From NCBI RefSeq assembly GCF_030317145.1, contig NZ_JASZYE010000001.1:1488001-1552000 (forward strand): 64,000 nucleotides of DNA, given 5' to 3'. The stretch comes from Variovorax flavidus (lineage in GTDB: Bacteria; Pseudomonadota; Gammaproteobacteria; Burkholderiales; Burkholderiaceae_C). The position numbers and the translations under genes were made by a program. Positions 37,465 to 47,841 of the stretch are shown here, in pieces. The notes below the pieces were generated by a model. The model had not been told where the DNA came from. It worked only from the letters and a program-made list of their open reading frames with translations, and did not search any database. Numbering within the stretch: position 1 is the stretch's first letter; each line of letters begins with the position of its first letter.

Positions 37465-38601
37465 ATGCGGTTCGACACTCTCACGACTTTTGCACGCGCC
37501 TGGATTCCGGGCCCCACCGTCGTCGATGGACGGGAACGCCTGCGCGCCGTCGGCGGCGCCGCGCTGGGGCTGCTGTTCACGGCATTGATCTGCGAGCTTC
37601 TGGCCGGACCTTCGGCCAGCGGCAACTGGCTGATCGCGCCATTGGGCGCCAGCGCGGTGCTGGTGTTCGCGCTACCCGCCAGCCCACTGGCGCAACCCTG
37701 GCCGGTGATTGGCGGCAACACCCTCGCGGCGCTGGTCGGCGTGGCGTGCGTCCGGTGGCTGCCCGATGCCTGGTGGCTCGGCGCGGTCGCGACGGCATTG
37801 GCCATCGGACTCATGTTCTCCCTGCGCTGCCTGCACCCTCCGGGCGGCGCGGTCGCGTTGCTGACCGTGCTGACGCACACCTCGGCGTTCCCCTTCGCCA
37901 TCTCGCCGGTCCTGACTGATTCGCTGCTGCTGGTGCTCGCCGGCGTGCTCTACAACAGCCTCACGGGCCGGCGCTACCCGCACGTCCAGATCGCGCAGCG
38001 CCAGGCGACTCCCGGCGATACGCGTTTCAGCTCCGCCGACATCGATGCAGTGCTCGCGCGCTACAACCAGGTGCTCGACATCAGCCGCGACGACCTGGAG
38101 TCGCTGATCCGGCAGACCGAGATGGAGTCGTGGCACCGCCGGCTCGGCACCGTGCGCTGCGTCGACATCATGTCGCGCCAGCCGGTGACGGTCGAATTCG
38201 GCACACCGCTGCAGGAAGCGTGGTCGCTGATGCACGAGCGGCGCATCAAGGCGCTCCCGGTAACCGACCGCACCCGGCGGGTGGTCGGCATCGTCACGCA
38301 AGCCGACTTCTTCCGGCACATCGACTTGCAACACCACGAGGGCCTGGGCGGCCGGCTGCGCGACTTCATCCGCGCGACGCGCACAGTGATCTCGAACAAA
38401 CCCGAGGTCGTCGGCCAGATCATGACGCGCCAGGTGCGCGTGGCCAGCGAAGACCGGCCGATGGTCGAACTGGTGCCGCTGTTTTCCGAGGGCGGGCACC
38501 ATCACATCCCCATCATCGATGGCGAGCGGCGGCTCACGGGGATGATCACGCAGTCCGATTTCGTGCGCGCGCTGTATCGCGCGGTCGAGCCGCAGGCTTG
38601 A
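37465..38601 (+). CDS. HPP family membrane protein with two CBS domains
   Basis: A 378-residue protein. The N-terminal part (about 25-175) is an HPP domain with four membrane helices and the defining LHPPGGAVALLTVL segment; the C-terminal half carries two CBS domains (about 228-285 starting DIMSRQPVTVEFGTPLQEAW, and about 315-372 starting IMTRQVRVASEDRPM). HPP proteins include nitrite transporters of chloroplasts; CBS pairs bind adenine nucleotides. A nucleotide-gated transporter is a reasonable inference. The 3' end overlaps the convergent LysR gene by 56 bases. Confidence 0.88.
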   Translation: MRFDTLTTFARAWIPGPTVVDGRERLRAVGGAALGLLFTALICELLAGPSASGNWLIAPLGASAVLVFALPASPLAQPWPVIGGNTLAALVGVACVRWLPDAWWLGAVATALAIGLMFSLRCLHPPGGAVALLTVLTHTSAFPFAISPVLTDSLLLVLAGVLYNSLTGRRYPHVQIAQRQATPGDTRFSSADIDAVLARYNQVLDISRDDLESLIRQTEMESWHRRLGTVRCVDIMSRQPVTVEFGTPLQEAWSLMHERRIKALPVTDRTRRVVGIVTQADFFRHIDLQHHEGLGGRLRDFIRATRTVISNKPEVVGQIMTRQVRVASEDRPMVELVPLFSEGGHHHIPIIDGERRLTGMITQSDFVRALYRAVEPQA

Positions 38602-39520
38602 GGCCCGTCGCTTCGGCGGCGCCCGCCGGCCAGTGCCGAGCATCGGCAAATCGCTCCACCAGGAAGTCGAGCAGCACACGCAGGGATGTCGGCATCTGAC
38701 GGCGGGAGCCATAGAGCCCGTACACGCCCAGCCCCAACGGCACCACGCCCGGCAGCAGCTCGACGAGCCGGCCTTCCGCGATGGGCGCGCCCGCCGAATA
38801 CACCGGCTGCATCGCGATGCCCGCGCCTTCGATTGCCGCCGCAAGCAGCACCTGCGATTCGTTCGCGCTGAGAGTGCCGCTGACGGGCACCGACAGACGC
38901 TCTCCCTCCTGGTCGAACTGCCACAGGCTCTTGCCGAAGTACGAATAGGTCAGGCAGTTGTGCGTCGCGAGATCGTGCACGCTGCGCGGCGTGCCATGGG
39001 CCGCCAGGTAAGCCGGCGATGCGCAGACGACGGACGCGCAATGGCCCAGCGGCCGCGCGATCAGGTTCGGATCGAGATCGTTGGTGATCCGGATGGCGAG
39101 ATCGATCCGCTCCTCGACGAGGTTCACCGGCCGCGAGTCGATGTGCAGGTCGATCGCGGCCAACGGATAGCGCCGCAGGTACTCCGCAACCGCCGGGGCC
39201 AGCACATCCTGGGCGAGCGACTGCGCGCAAGCCACGCGCAGCAGGCCGCGGGGCACGTCCGCTTCGGCGCTGGGCGTCACCGCCATCTCGCCGGCCACTT
39301 CGAGCATGCGGCGACACCGGGCGAGCGTTTCCTCGCCAGCCTCGGTCAGGCTCAGGCGGCGGGTCGTCCGGTGCAGGAGGCGTGCACCCGCCCATTGCTC
39401 CATCTGCGCCAGATAGCGCGTGACCATGGCGCGCGACATGTCGAGCGCTTCGGCGGCGCTGGTCATGCTCGCGCGTTCGGCGATGCATACGAACACTTCG
39501 GCGGCGGTGATGCGGTCCAT
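38546..39520 (-). CDS. LysR family transcriptional regulator
   Basis: A 324-residue regulator with N-terminal winged HTH (MDRITAAEVFVCIAERASMT, then AAEALDMSRAMVTRYLAQME) and an effector domain. The ATG at 39520 is used; a TTG 15 bases upstream adds five residues with no SD. The Ala/Arg-rich last 20 residues lie opposite the end of the HPP gene. It is divergent from the DsbA-like gene at 39598, and a palindrome at 39562-39582 lies between them. Confidence 0.88.
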   Translation of the reverse strand: MDRITAAEVFVCIAERASMTSAAEALDMSRAMVTRYLAQMEQWAGARLLHRTTRRLSLTEAGEETLARCRRMLEVAGEMAVTPSAEADVPRGLLRVACAQSLAQDVLAPAVAEYLRRYPLAAIDLHIDSRPVNLVEERIDLAIRITNDLDPNLIARPLGHCASVVCASPAYLAAHGTPRSVHDLATHNCLTYSYFGKSLWQFDQEGERLSVPVSGTLSANESQVLLAAAIEGAGIAMQPVYSAGAPIAEGRLVELLPGVVPLGLGVYGLYGSRRQMPTSLRVLLDFLVERFADARHWPAGAAEATGLKPAARPRDTARARNRTA

Positions 39521-39561
39521 ATTCGATCGATCCAAGCAACAAACATTTGCATGCTACGGTG

Positions 39562-39582
39562 TTTTTTGATCGGATCAAGAAA
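39562..39582. promoter_or_regulatory. Near-perfect palindrome in the LysR/DsbA-like divergon
   Basis: Arms TTTTTTGAT and ATCAAGAAA (8 of 9 pairs) around a CGG centre, between the LysR start (39520) and the DsbA-like start (39598). The position and T-N-A spacing suit a LysR recognition site. Confidence 0.5.
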
Positions 39583-39597
39583 CATACGATCACGGAC

Positions 39598-40266
39598 ATG
39601 ACAGCAACGAATCCGATCCCGCGAAGCGCCACCCTTCACTATGTCTTCGATCCGCTCTGCGGCTGGTGCTATGCCGCAGCGCCGCTGGTCCAGGCGGCGT
39701 ATGCAGTTCCCGGCCTGGCCATCGACCTCCATGGCGGCGGCATGATGACCGGCGCGAACCGCCGCGCGATCACGCCCGAATGGCGGGACTACGTGATGCC
39801 GCACGACCGCCGCATCGCCCAGCTCAGCGGCCAGCCCTTCGGCGCCGCGTATTTCGATGGCCTGCTGAACGACGGCGGCGCGATGCTGGATTCCGCCCCG
39901 CCGCTGACCGCCGTGCTGGCGGCCCACGCCGATGCCGGCAAAGGACTGGAGATGCTCCACCGCCTGCAACGCGCCCACTACGTCGAGGGCCGCCGCATCG
40001 CCGACACGGCCGTGCTGCGCGCGCTCGCGGCGGAGATCGGCCTCGTCCCGACAGCTTTCACGGAAGCGTTCGACTATCTCGCCGGCGAGCCGACGCAGCG
40101 CCACATCGCCGACAGCCGCGCATGGTTGGCGCGCGCAGGCGGGCGAGGCTTTCCGACCTTCGCGCTCCAAACGGCTGATGGCGGACTCACCTCGCTGGAC
40201 ATCGGGCGCTTCCTGGGCCAGCCGGAAGCCTGGGCTGCGCACCTCGAAACGCTGATCCCACGCTGA
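39598..40266 (+). CDS. DsbA family thioredoxin-fold protein
   Basis: A 222-residue protein with a DsbA-like fold: the active-site motif CGWC is in FDPLCGWCYAAAPLV (about 17-31), and the helical insert and cis-Pro region GRGFPTFAL follow. There is no signal peptide, so it is cytoplasmic, like FrnE/2-hydroxychromene-carboxylate isomerase relatives, which serve as dithiol oxidoreductases or isomerases. It is followed 36 bases later by an NAD(P)-binding protein and is probably regulated by the divergent LysR. Confidence 0.85.
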   Translation: MTATNPIPRSATLHYVFDPLCGWCYAAAPLVQAAYAVPGLAIDLHGGGMMTGANRRAITPEWRDYVMPHDRRIAQLSGQPFGAAYFDGLLNDGGAMLDSAPPLTAVLAAHADAGKGLEMLHRLQRAHYVEGRRIADTAVLRALAAEIGLVPTAFTEAFDYLAGEPTQRHIADSRAWLARAGGRGFPTFALQTADGGLTSLDIGRFLGQPEAWAAHLETLIPR

Positions 40267-40302
40267 ACACTTTCTTCATCCACTCACCACAAGGAACACG
40301 CC

Positions 40303-40920
40303 ATGAGCAAGATCGCCATCCTCGGCATCACCGGCCGCGCAGGCTCCCGCATCGCCAATGAGCTGCTGCAACGCGGCCACACCATCACTGGCATCGCACG
40401 CAAGATCGAAGGGACCGGGCCGCGCCTGAGCCTGACGCTGAAGGCGGCCGATTCGACATCCGTGGACGCATTGGTTCCGGTGCTGCGCGGTCACGACGTC
40501 GTGATCAGCGCGACGCGGTTCGCCGGTGGGGCGGACGCCGCCACGCTTGTCGCGGCTGCCAAACAAGCCGGCGTGCCGCGTCTGCTGATCGTCGGTGGCG
40601 CCGGCAGTCTCGAAGTCGCACCGGGCAAGGCCTTGCTCGACACGCCCGAATTTCCCGACGCCTACAAGCCGGAGGCACAGGCCGGCGGCGCGATGCTCAA
40701 GGCGCTGCGTGCCGAAAAGGAACTCGACTGGACCTTCCTCTCGCCTTCCGCCCTCTTTGCGCCCGGTGAACGCACCGGCAAGTTCCGCGTCGGTGGCGAC
40801 AGCCTGCTGAGCGATGCCAATGGCAAGAGCTGGATTTCGATGGAAGACTATGCCATCGCACTGGCCGACGAGGTCGAGGCCCCCGAACACTCGCGCCAGC
40901 GCTTCACGGTGGGGTATTGA
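40303..40920 (+). CDS. NAD(P)H-binding SDR-like protein
   Basis: A 205-residue atypical short-chain dehydrogenase (NmrA/YwnB-like). The cofactor motif is GITGRAGSRIANELL after a beta strand (KIAILGITG), and the sequence lacks a full catalytic tetrad, so it may be a redox sensor or reductase such as those of the NAD(P)H-binding family. An AAGGAA ribosome site precedes the ATG at 40303. It is the second gene after the DsbA-like protein. Confidence 0.85.
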   Translation: MSKIAILGITGRAGSRIANELLQRGHTITGIARKIEGTGPRLSLTLKAADSTSVDALVPVLRGHDVVISATRFAGGADAATLVAAAKQAGVPRLLIVGGAGSLEVAPGKALLDTPEFPDAYKPEAQAGGAMLKALRAEKELDWTFLSPSALFAPGERTGKFRVGGDSLLSDANGKSWISMEDYAIALADEVEAPEHSRQRFTVGY

Positions 40921-40932
40921 AGCACCCCGAGG

Positions 40933-41325
40933 CTACTTTTCCAGGGTCTTCTTCATTGCTTGCATGCCCTGCTCGATCATGGCGCTGATCGGCTCCTTCA
41001 GGCTGTTGGGCAGCAGATCGGCGATCCAGACGAGTTGGCTGTGCCCGGCGTCTTCGGCGAAAACCTGCAGTGATGCGTTGTGATGCGTCAGCCGGTCGCC
41101 GGTTGCAGACCACACCACGCGTCGAGCCTCGTCATCGACGTCGATGATGACCTCGCGCGCCACCAATCCGTTGGCGAAGGTGACGATGCGCGCGTCGCCT
41201 TCCAGCTTGCAGTCGGTCACGAAGCCCGGGACCAGCCGGTGATGGATCTCGCCGACATCGCGAAGAGCATCCCAGATCTGATCGGCGCTCGCCGCCACCC
41301 GGATCTCCTGTCGAATGGACGCCAT
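40933..41325 (-). CDS. SRPBCC (START/Bet v1-like) family protein
   Basis: A 130-residue small helix-grip protein. The polyketide-cyclase/Bet v1 pattern is seen in RVAASADQIWDALRDVGEIH, the middle beta sheet, and a long C-terminal helix (PISAMIEQGMQAMKKTLE). These proteins bind hydrophobic ligands; no substrate can be assigned. It lies downstream of livF on the same strand but with a 63-base gap and its own start. Confidence 0.85.
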   Translation of the reverse strand: MASIRQEIRVAASADQIWDALRDVGEIHHRLVPGFVTDCKLEGDARIVTFANGLVAREVIIDVDDEARRVVWSATGDRLTHHNASLQVFAEDAGHSQLVWIADLLPNSLKEPISAMIEQGMQAMKKTLEK

Positions 41326-41388
41326 GGTTCTTCACTCCTTTCAGGCCAGCCGGCCAGTTTAGGCGTGAAGAAGTCTCGCGGGTAGTCC

Positions 41389-42085
41389 TCAGCGCTTGAC
41401 GCCCAGCAGACGCTCCAGCACCTCAGGCTGCGCGCCGAGCGTCGACGCATGGTCGGCATGCACCACGGTGCCGTGGTCCAGCACGACGGCCTCGTCCGAG
41501 ATCGCCAGGATCGCTTGCGGGTGCTGCTCGACGACGATGGCGGCAAGCCCCTCGTCGCGAGTAATCCGGCGGATGGCGCGCAGCAGCTCTTCCACGATGA
41601 TCGGCGCCAGGCCTTCGAGCGGCTCGTCGAGCAGCAGCAGGGTCGGGTTGACCACCAGCGCCCGCCCGACGGCGAGCATCTGTTGCTCCCCGCCCGACAA
41701 CTGCGTGCCCAGGTTGCCCTTTCGCTCCGAAAGCCGCGGGAACATCTCGTAGACCCTCTGCGGATTCCACTTGCCGGGGCGTTCCACGGCCGTGAGGTTC
41801 TCGTGCACGGTGAGCGACTTGAAGATGTTGCGCTCCTGCGGCACCCAGCCGATGCCTGCGGCGGCGCGCTGGTGCGGCGACAGCTTGTGCAGCGCCACGC
41901 CACCCAGCGTGATGGTGCCGCCGTGCTGGCGCGTCGCGCCGGCCAGCGTGTTGATGAGCGTCGTCTTGCCGGTGCCGTTGCGGCCCAGCAGCGCCAGGGT
42001 CTGGCCTTGGCCGAGGGCGAGCGAGATGTCGTGCAGCACCACGGCTTCGCCATAGCCCGCGCTCAGGTTTTCGATGCGCAACAGT

Positions 42086-42093
<8 letters not shown>
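41389..42093 (-). CDS. livF: ABC transporter ATP-binding protein LivF
   Basis: A 234-residue ABC ATPase. Walker A is GRNGTGKTT, the signature is LSGGEQQMLAVGRAL, Walker B is LLLLDEPLEGLAP, and the switch His is in VVEQH. It is the last gene of the liv-type operon and pairs with LivG. The start at 42093 (MSELLRIENLSAGYG) overlaps the livG stop; an ATG four codons earlier is possible. Confidence 0.93.
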
Positions 42094-42852
<759 letters not shown>

Positions 42853-42856
<4 letters not shown>

Positions 42857-43824
42857 GGCTTGGCTCCCCCGCGCGCCCCGAACCAGGTCCACGGCCGGAG
42901 CAACCGGTCACGCCCGACCAGCACCAGCAGCACCAGGATCAGGCCGATCCAGAACATCCAGTACTGCGGCGTGACCGTCGAAAGCGTGTCCTGCAGCAGC
43001 TTGAACACGATGGCGCCGGCGATGCCGCCGTAGAGCCAGCCCACGCCGCCGATGACCAGCATCAGCAGCACGTCGGCCGAACGGTCGAAGGCCAGCACGT
43101 CGAGCGAGGCAAACCCGGTAGTCTGTGCGAGCAGCGCGCCGGCGGCGCCGGCGATCGCTGCGGCCACCGTGTAGATCACGGCCAGCCGCGACACGACCGG
43201 AATGCCGATCGCCATCGCCCGCAAGCGGTTGTCGCGCACCGCCTTGAGCGTTGCGCCAAAGGGCGAATGCACCAGCCGCCGCATCAGCAGGAACAGCAGC
43301 AACACCACCGAGAGCGAATACCAGGCCGCCGTGCGACCGTACAGGTCGAAGTCGAAGAGACCGAGCACCGGGCCCATCACGACGCCTTGCAGGCCATCCG
43401 CGCCGCCGGTGAGCCAGTCGAGCTTGTTCGCGAGTTCGAGCAGCAGCAGCGCCGTGCCGAGCGTGACCATGAGCCGCGTCAGGTCGGTGCCGCGCAGGAT
43501 GGTGACGCTGGCGACGGCGCCCAGCGCGGCGCACAGCACGATCGCCACCACGAGCCCCACTGTCGGGTCCGGCATCACCAGCTTGGCGAACAGCGCAGCC
43601 GTGTAGGCACCGAAACCGAAGAATGCCGCGTGCCCGAGCGACACGATCCCGGTGTAGCCCAGGATGAGGTCGAGCGACATAGCGAACAGCGCGACGATCG
43701 CGATCTCGTTGATCATCAAGGCGTGCGAGGGCATCAGCAGCGGCAGCACGAAGGCCACGGCCCAGATCGCGTACTCCCAGGGGCGCCAGCGCGCCTTGCG
43801 CAGCAAAGGTTGCTGAAAGTCCAT
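42853..43824 (-). CDS. livM: Branched-chain amino acid-type ABC permease LivM
   Basis: A 323-residue membrane permease with about nine to ten helices. The family loop GYTGIVSLGHAAFFGFGAYT and the EAA-like region are present. The ATG overlaps the livH stop by one base. It forms the permease dimer with LivH. Confidence 0.93.
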
Positions 43825-44696
43825 CACTTCCCTCCCTTGCGCGTGAACAGGCCTTGCGGCCGCCACATCAGGATCAGGATCATCAGCAGGTAGACCGTGA
43901 AGGCGCCCATCTTCGGAATGAAATACTTGCCGGCGACATCGGCGATGCCGAGCAGCAGCGCGGCCAGGAGCGGCCCGGTGATCGACGAAGTGCCTCCGAC
44001 GGACACCACGATGAGGAAATAGATCATGTACTTGAGCGGGAAAGTCGGATCCAGCCCCAGGATCTCGGCGCCCAGCGCCCCGCCCAGACCCGCCAGCCCC
44101 GAGCCGACCGCGAAGGTCAGCAGGAACACTACGTTCACGTTGATGCCCAGCCCCGCCGCCACGCGCGGATCGTCTACCGCGGCGCGCAGCCGGCTGCCGA
44201 AACGCGTCTTCGAAAGAATCAGTTGCAGCACCACCGTCAGCAGCGCGCACAGCACGATGATGAAGATCCGGTAGTGCCCCATGCCGAGCAGGAACGCGCC
44301 GTCGCCGATCTCGGTGCGGCCGCGCAGCCATTCGGGCAAGTGGATGTTCTGCTGCGACGAGCCGACGAAATAGTCGACCCCGGCCACCGCCATGAACGCC
44401 AGTCCGATCGAGAACAGCACCTGGTCCAGGTGCGGCTTGCCATACATCGGCCGGTACAGCGTGCGTTCGAGCAGCGCCCCCAGCAAACCGACGAGGATGA
44501 ACGCGAGCGGCAGGCAGACGAGAAACGGCACGCCCAGCTTCTGCATCGCGAACACGGTCAGGTAGCCGCCCGCCATGGCAAAAGCGCCGTGCGCGAGGTT
44601 GATGAAGTTCATCAGCCCCAGCGTCACGGCAAGCCCGACCGCGAGCACGAACAGCAGCATGCCGTAGGCAATGCCGTCAAAAAGAATGGTCAACAT
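43824..44696 (-). CDS. livH: Branched-chain amino acid-type ABC permease LivH
   Basis: A 290-residue membrane permease with about eight helices and the conserved [20 protein letters not shown] near residues 27-46. It lies 26 bases after the substrate-binding protein gene. It forms the transport channel with LivM. Confidence 0.93.
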   Translation of the reverse strand: MLTILFDGIAYGMLLFVLAVGLAVTLGLMNFINLAHGAFAMAGGYLTVFAMQKLGVPFLVCLPLAFILVGLLGALLERTLYRPMYGKPHLDQVLFSIGLAFMAVAGVDYFVGSSQQNIHLPEWLRGRTEIGDGAFLLGMGHYRIFIIVLCALLTVVLQLILSKTRFGSRLRAAVDDPRVAAGLGINVNVVFLLTFAVGSGLAGLGGALGAEILGLDPTFPLKYMIYFLIVVSVGGTSSITGPLLAALLLGIADVAGKYFIPKMGAFTVYLLMILILMWRPQGLFTRKGGK

Positions 44697-44722
44697 ACTG
44701 CTGTCCGGAACCCTTGGTCTGG

Positions 44723-45892
44723 TTACTTCGCCTTGCCGGGGTCCTTGACGCCCTTGATCACGTCGAACTCGACGTTGTAGAGCTGGCCGTCCTTCTTCTC
44801 GACCTTGCGCAGGTACACGTCCTGCGTGATGTCGCGCGTTTGCGCGTCGATCAGCACTTCGCCGCGCGGGCTTTCGAAGACCTGGCCCTTCATCGCCGCG
44901 AGCAGCGCGTCGCCGCCGCCCTGGCCCTTGGTGGCCTTGAGGGCTTCGTAGATCACGCGCATGCCGTCGTAGCCGCCGACGGCCATGAAGTTGGGGCGCA
45001 TGCCCTTGTTGGCCTTCTGGAAGGCTTCGACGAACTTCTTGTTCGCCGCCGACGGATGCGCCGCCGAGTAGTGGTGCGAAGTGACCACGCCGAGCGCGCC
45101 GTCACCCATGTCGTTGAGCTGGTCGTCATCCGTCACGTCGCCGGTGGCGATCATCTTGATGCCGGCCTTGTCCATGCCGCGCTCCAGGAACTGCTTCATC
45201 ACCGCAGCGCCTGCGCCGGAGGGAACGAAGACGAACAGCGCATCGGGCTTGGCATCGCGCACCTTCTGCAGGAAGGGCGCGAAGTCCGGGTTGCGCAGGG
45301 GCACGCGCAGCGAATCGAGCACCTTGCCGCCGTTGAGCTCGAAGCGCTCCTTGAAGAACTTCTCGGCATCGTTGCCGGGGCCATAGTCGCTGACCAGCGT
45401 CACGACGGACTTGATGCCGTTCTTCGGCGCCCAGTCGCCCATCGCGACCGACACCTGCGGCAGCGTGAAGCTGGAGCGGACGATGTATGGCGAGGCCTGC
45501 GTGATGCTGGAGGTGGCTGCGGCCATCACGACCAGCGGCGTCTTGGATTGCGTGGCAATGGGCGCCGCCGCCAACGCAGCCGGCGTCACGCCGAAGCCGG
45601 CAAGCACGTTGACCTTGTCGTTGACCACCAGCTCCTGCGCCAGGCGCTTGGTGACGTCGGGCAGCGCGGTGTCGTCCTTGACGATCAGCTCGATCTTCTT
45701 GCCCGCCACGGTGTCGCCGTTCTGCGCCATGTACAGACGCGCCGCCGCTTCGATCTGGCGCCCCGTGGAAGCCTGCTGACCGGTCATCGGCAGGATCAGG
45801 CCGATCTTGAACGTATCGGCGGCGTGAGCCAGGGGAATGGCCAGCGCAATGGCGGTCAGGCTGGCAGCCTGGACGAGATGGCGACGAAGCAT
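44723..45892 (-). CDS. Liv-type ABC transporter substrate-binding protein
   Basis: A 389-residue periplasmic binding protein (Peripla_BP_6) with a signal peptide (MLRRHLVQAASLTAIALAIP, cut after AHA). The mature part starts with DTFKIGLILPMTGQQASTGR and has two alpha/beta lobes. It is the first gene of the liv operon. The ligand may not be a branched-chain amino acid: such proteins often bind aromatic acids or amides, and the neighbouring VanAB-type demethylase supports an aromatic. A GGAGAG precedes the ATG at 45892. Confidence 0.9.
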   Translation of the reverse strand: MLRRHLVQAASLTAIALAIPLAHAADTFKIGLILPMTGQQASTGRQIEAAARLYMAQNGDTVAGKKIELIVKDDTALPDVTKRLAQELVVNDKVNVLAGFGVTPAALAAAPIATQSKTPLVVMAAATSSITQASPYIVRSSFTLPQVSVAMGDWAPKNGIKSVVTLVSDYGPGNDAEKFFKERFELNGGKVLDSLRVPLRNPDFAPFLQKVRDAKPDALFVFVPSGAGAAVMKQFLERGMDKAGIKMIATGDVTDDDQLNDMGDGALGVVTSHHYSAAHPSAANKKFVEAFQKANKGMRPNFMAVGGYDGMRVIYEALKATKGQGGGDALLAAMKGQVFESPRGEVLIDAQTRDITQDVYLRKVEKKDGQLYNVEFDVIKGVKDPGKAK

Positions 45893-46050
45893 AAAGCTCT
45901 CCTTCTTGGATAGATGCTGGAACGGGGGATATTGTGACCAGATGCAAGCGAACCGGGGCGCCGGCAAACACCTAGCGCGTCGGCCACGCAGCGGATTTCT
46001 GCGCGATCAGCAAATAGGCTGCGCGATCATCGCGCAAAGCTTGCGCGACC
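45893..46050. promoter_or_regulatory. liv operon promoter region with palindromes
   Basis: Two overlapping perfect inverted repeats lie between vanB and the binding-protein gene: TGCGCGAT-C-ATCGCGCA at 46020-46036 and CGCGCAA-AGC-TTGCGCG at 46031-46047. A third TGCGCGATCA half-site begins at 46000, 20 bases from the next, two helical turns. The second repeat is adjacent to the vanB stop but lacks a T run. An operator for liv control is likely. Confidence 0.5.
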
Positions 46051-47061
46051 TCATGGACTTTCCGGCCGCCATGCCGAATCGAGGGTGATCGTGCCGACCG
46101 CGCGCGAGACACAAGCGCAGATCTTGTGGCCGGACTGCTTCTCGTGTTCGCTCAGGAAGACGTCGCGGTGATCGATCTCGCCGTCGATGGCGAGCACGTC
46201 CATGGCGCACAGGCCGCACTCGCCGCGCCGGCAGTCCCAGAGGGTCTGCACGCCAGCGCCTTCCAGCGCCTCGAGCAGCGTGCTGCCGGCCGGCACCGTG
46301 ATCGCCATGTCGTGGCGCGGAATTCGAACTTCGAAGGCCTGCGCCGCGAGCCGGCCGCTGCTGCCGAAGGTCTCGAAGCGAAGGTCGGCCTGTGCCCGTC
46401 CGGCCGTCGCCCATGCGCGCTTGACGGCTTCGAGCATCGGCACCGGCCCGCAGGTGTAGAGCTGGCCACCGGGCGGCAGTTGCGCGATCTCGGATGCGAA
46501 ATCGATGGGCGCACTGCCGGTGAAGGCCTGGATGCTGGTGCTGGAAGACTGGCCCATCGCTTCGTGGAGGGCTGGCAGATAGGCCAGCTCCTCCTCGCTG
46601 CGAGCGCCATAAAGCATGCGCACCCCGACGTCGCGGCGTTGCGCCAACTCGGCGAGGCGCTGCGTCATGTAGACCAGCGGCGTGATGCCGATACCGCCCG
46701 CCACCAGCAGGTAGCCAGGCGCGGTGAGGTCCAGACCGAAGTGGCTCTGGGGCTCGCTGACCAGCAGGCGGTCCCCGGGCGCCAGGCGCCACATCGCGCG
46801 CGAGCCACCGCGACCGTCGTCCAGCCGCTTCACGGCGATGCGCCACGCACGTCCGTCAGGAGCGCCCACCACGGAATACGAGCGGGTCTGCATGCGCCCC
46901 GAACCCGGCTCGCCGACCAGGACCTGGACCTGCAGATGGGCGCCGGGTTCATGCTCCGCCGCGATGCCCGACTCGGGCGTGATCTCGAACTCGCGCACCG
47001 TCGCCGTGAGGTCGCGGCAGGCGGTGATGCGCGCAGGCATCCAGTGGATATCGCTTTTCAT
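46051..47061 (-). CDS. vanB: VanB-type oxidoreductase (FNR-like with C-terminal 2Fe-2S)
   Basis: A 336-residue class IA reductase: FAD-binding domain (TRSYSVVGAPDG, about 59-70), NAD-binding domain (LLVAGGIGITPLVYM; LYTCGPVPML), and a C-terminal plant-type [2Fe-2S] ferredoxin with C277, C282, C285 and C315. It passes electrons from NADH to a Rieske oxygenase such as VanA. It follows the GntR gene with a 12-base gap. Order in the operon is vanA-gntR-vanB. Confidence 0.9.
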   Translation of the reverse strand: MKSDIHWMPARITACRDLTATVREFEITPESGIAAEHEPGAHLQVQVLVGEPGSGRMQTRSYSVVGAPDGRAWRIAVKRLDDGRGGSRAMWRLAPGDRLLVSEPQSHFGLDLTAPGYLLVAGGIGITPLVYMTQRLAELAQRRDVGVRMLYGARSEEELAYLPALHEAMGQSSSTSIQAFTGSAPIDFASEIAQLPPGGQLYTCGPVPMLEAVKRAWATAGRAQADLRFETFGSSGRLAAQAFEVRIPRHDMAITVPAGSTLLEALEGAGVQTLWDCRRGECGLCAMDVLAIDGEIDHRDVFLSEHEKQSGHKICACVSRAVGTITLDSAWRPESP

Positions 47062-47073
47062 CTTGGAATGTCT

Positions 47074-47841
47074 TCAGGCCCGGCGGCGGATGAGCTGCAC
47101 GCCCGGCAGGGGGTGGTTCTGCGCGCCGTGCAGCGCTTCGCGGAGATTGCGCTGGGCGATGCGGCTGTGCTCGCGCATCAGCGCCTCGGCGCGCGAGCCT
47201 TCGCGGTTCTCGATCGCATCGAGCACCTGTCCGTGCTGGTCCTGCGCGATCAGGAGCATGTCGCGCGCAGCGGGCGAGTTCGCCTGCACGACGACGAAGC
47301 CGGAGGGCGACGCGAAAGGCAGGTTGATTACCCGCTCCATCTGCTGCGCGATCAACGGGCTCCCCGCCATTTCGGACAGGAGCCGATGGAACTCTTCGTT
47401 GAACGCGACGTAGCGCGAGAACGCCGCGTCGTCGAGGGCCGGGTCGCGCAACAGTTCGTCGATGCGCTTCAGGCAGGCGCGCGCCTCGCGCAACACCACG
47501 GGCGGTGCGCCCCGCTCGGCCGCGAGCCGCGCCGAGAGGCCTTCGAGCGTGCCGCGCAGCTCGATCGCATCGGCCACGTCGCGCTCGGAAAAGGTGCGAA
47601 CGGCGTAGCCGCCATTGGGCAAGGCTTCGAGCAAGCCTTCCTGTTCGAGCCGCATGAGCGCGCTGCGCACCGGCGTACGCGAGACGCCCAGGAGCTCAGA
47701 GATCGCAACCTCGGCAATGCGCGCGCCGCCGGGCAGCTCGCCGGCCAGCACCATCTCGCGCAGCCGCAGTTGCGCCTTGACCGACTGGGAGCCCCCCGCC
47801 TCGACGGGGTCCGCCACGGCAGGCGTCGTGACGGCGCTCAC
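47074..47841 (-). CDS. GntR family transcriptional regulator (FadR/FCD subfamily)
   Basis: A 255-residue regulator with N-terminal winged HTH ([40 protein letters not shown]) and an all-helical FCD effector domain with histidine ligands. The GTG start at 47841 overlaps the vanA stop (GTGA). It is encoded between vanA and vanB and probably controls the divergent region at 48945-49089 through the CTGTATACAG palindrome. Confidence 0.9.
   Translation of the reverse strand: MSAVTTPAVADPVEAGGSQSVKAQLRLREMVLAGELPGGARIAEVAISELLGVSRTPVRSALMRLEQEGLLEALPNGGYAVRTFSERDVADAIELRGTLEGLSARLAAERGAPPVVLREARACLKRIDELLRDPALDDAAFSRYVAFNEEFHRLLSEMAGSPLIAQQMERVINLPFASPSGFVVVQANSPAARDMLLIAQDQHGQVLDAIENREGSRAEALMREHSRIAQRNLREALHGAQNHPLPGVQLIRRRA

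Noticed and set aside
46031..46047. Terminator for vanB
   Set aside because: The hairpin has no T run on the minus strand; it overlaps an 8-bp palindrome and is better described as part of an operator.
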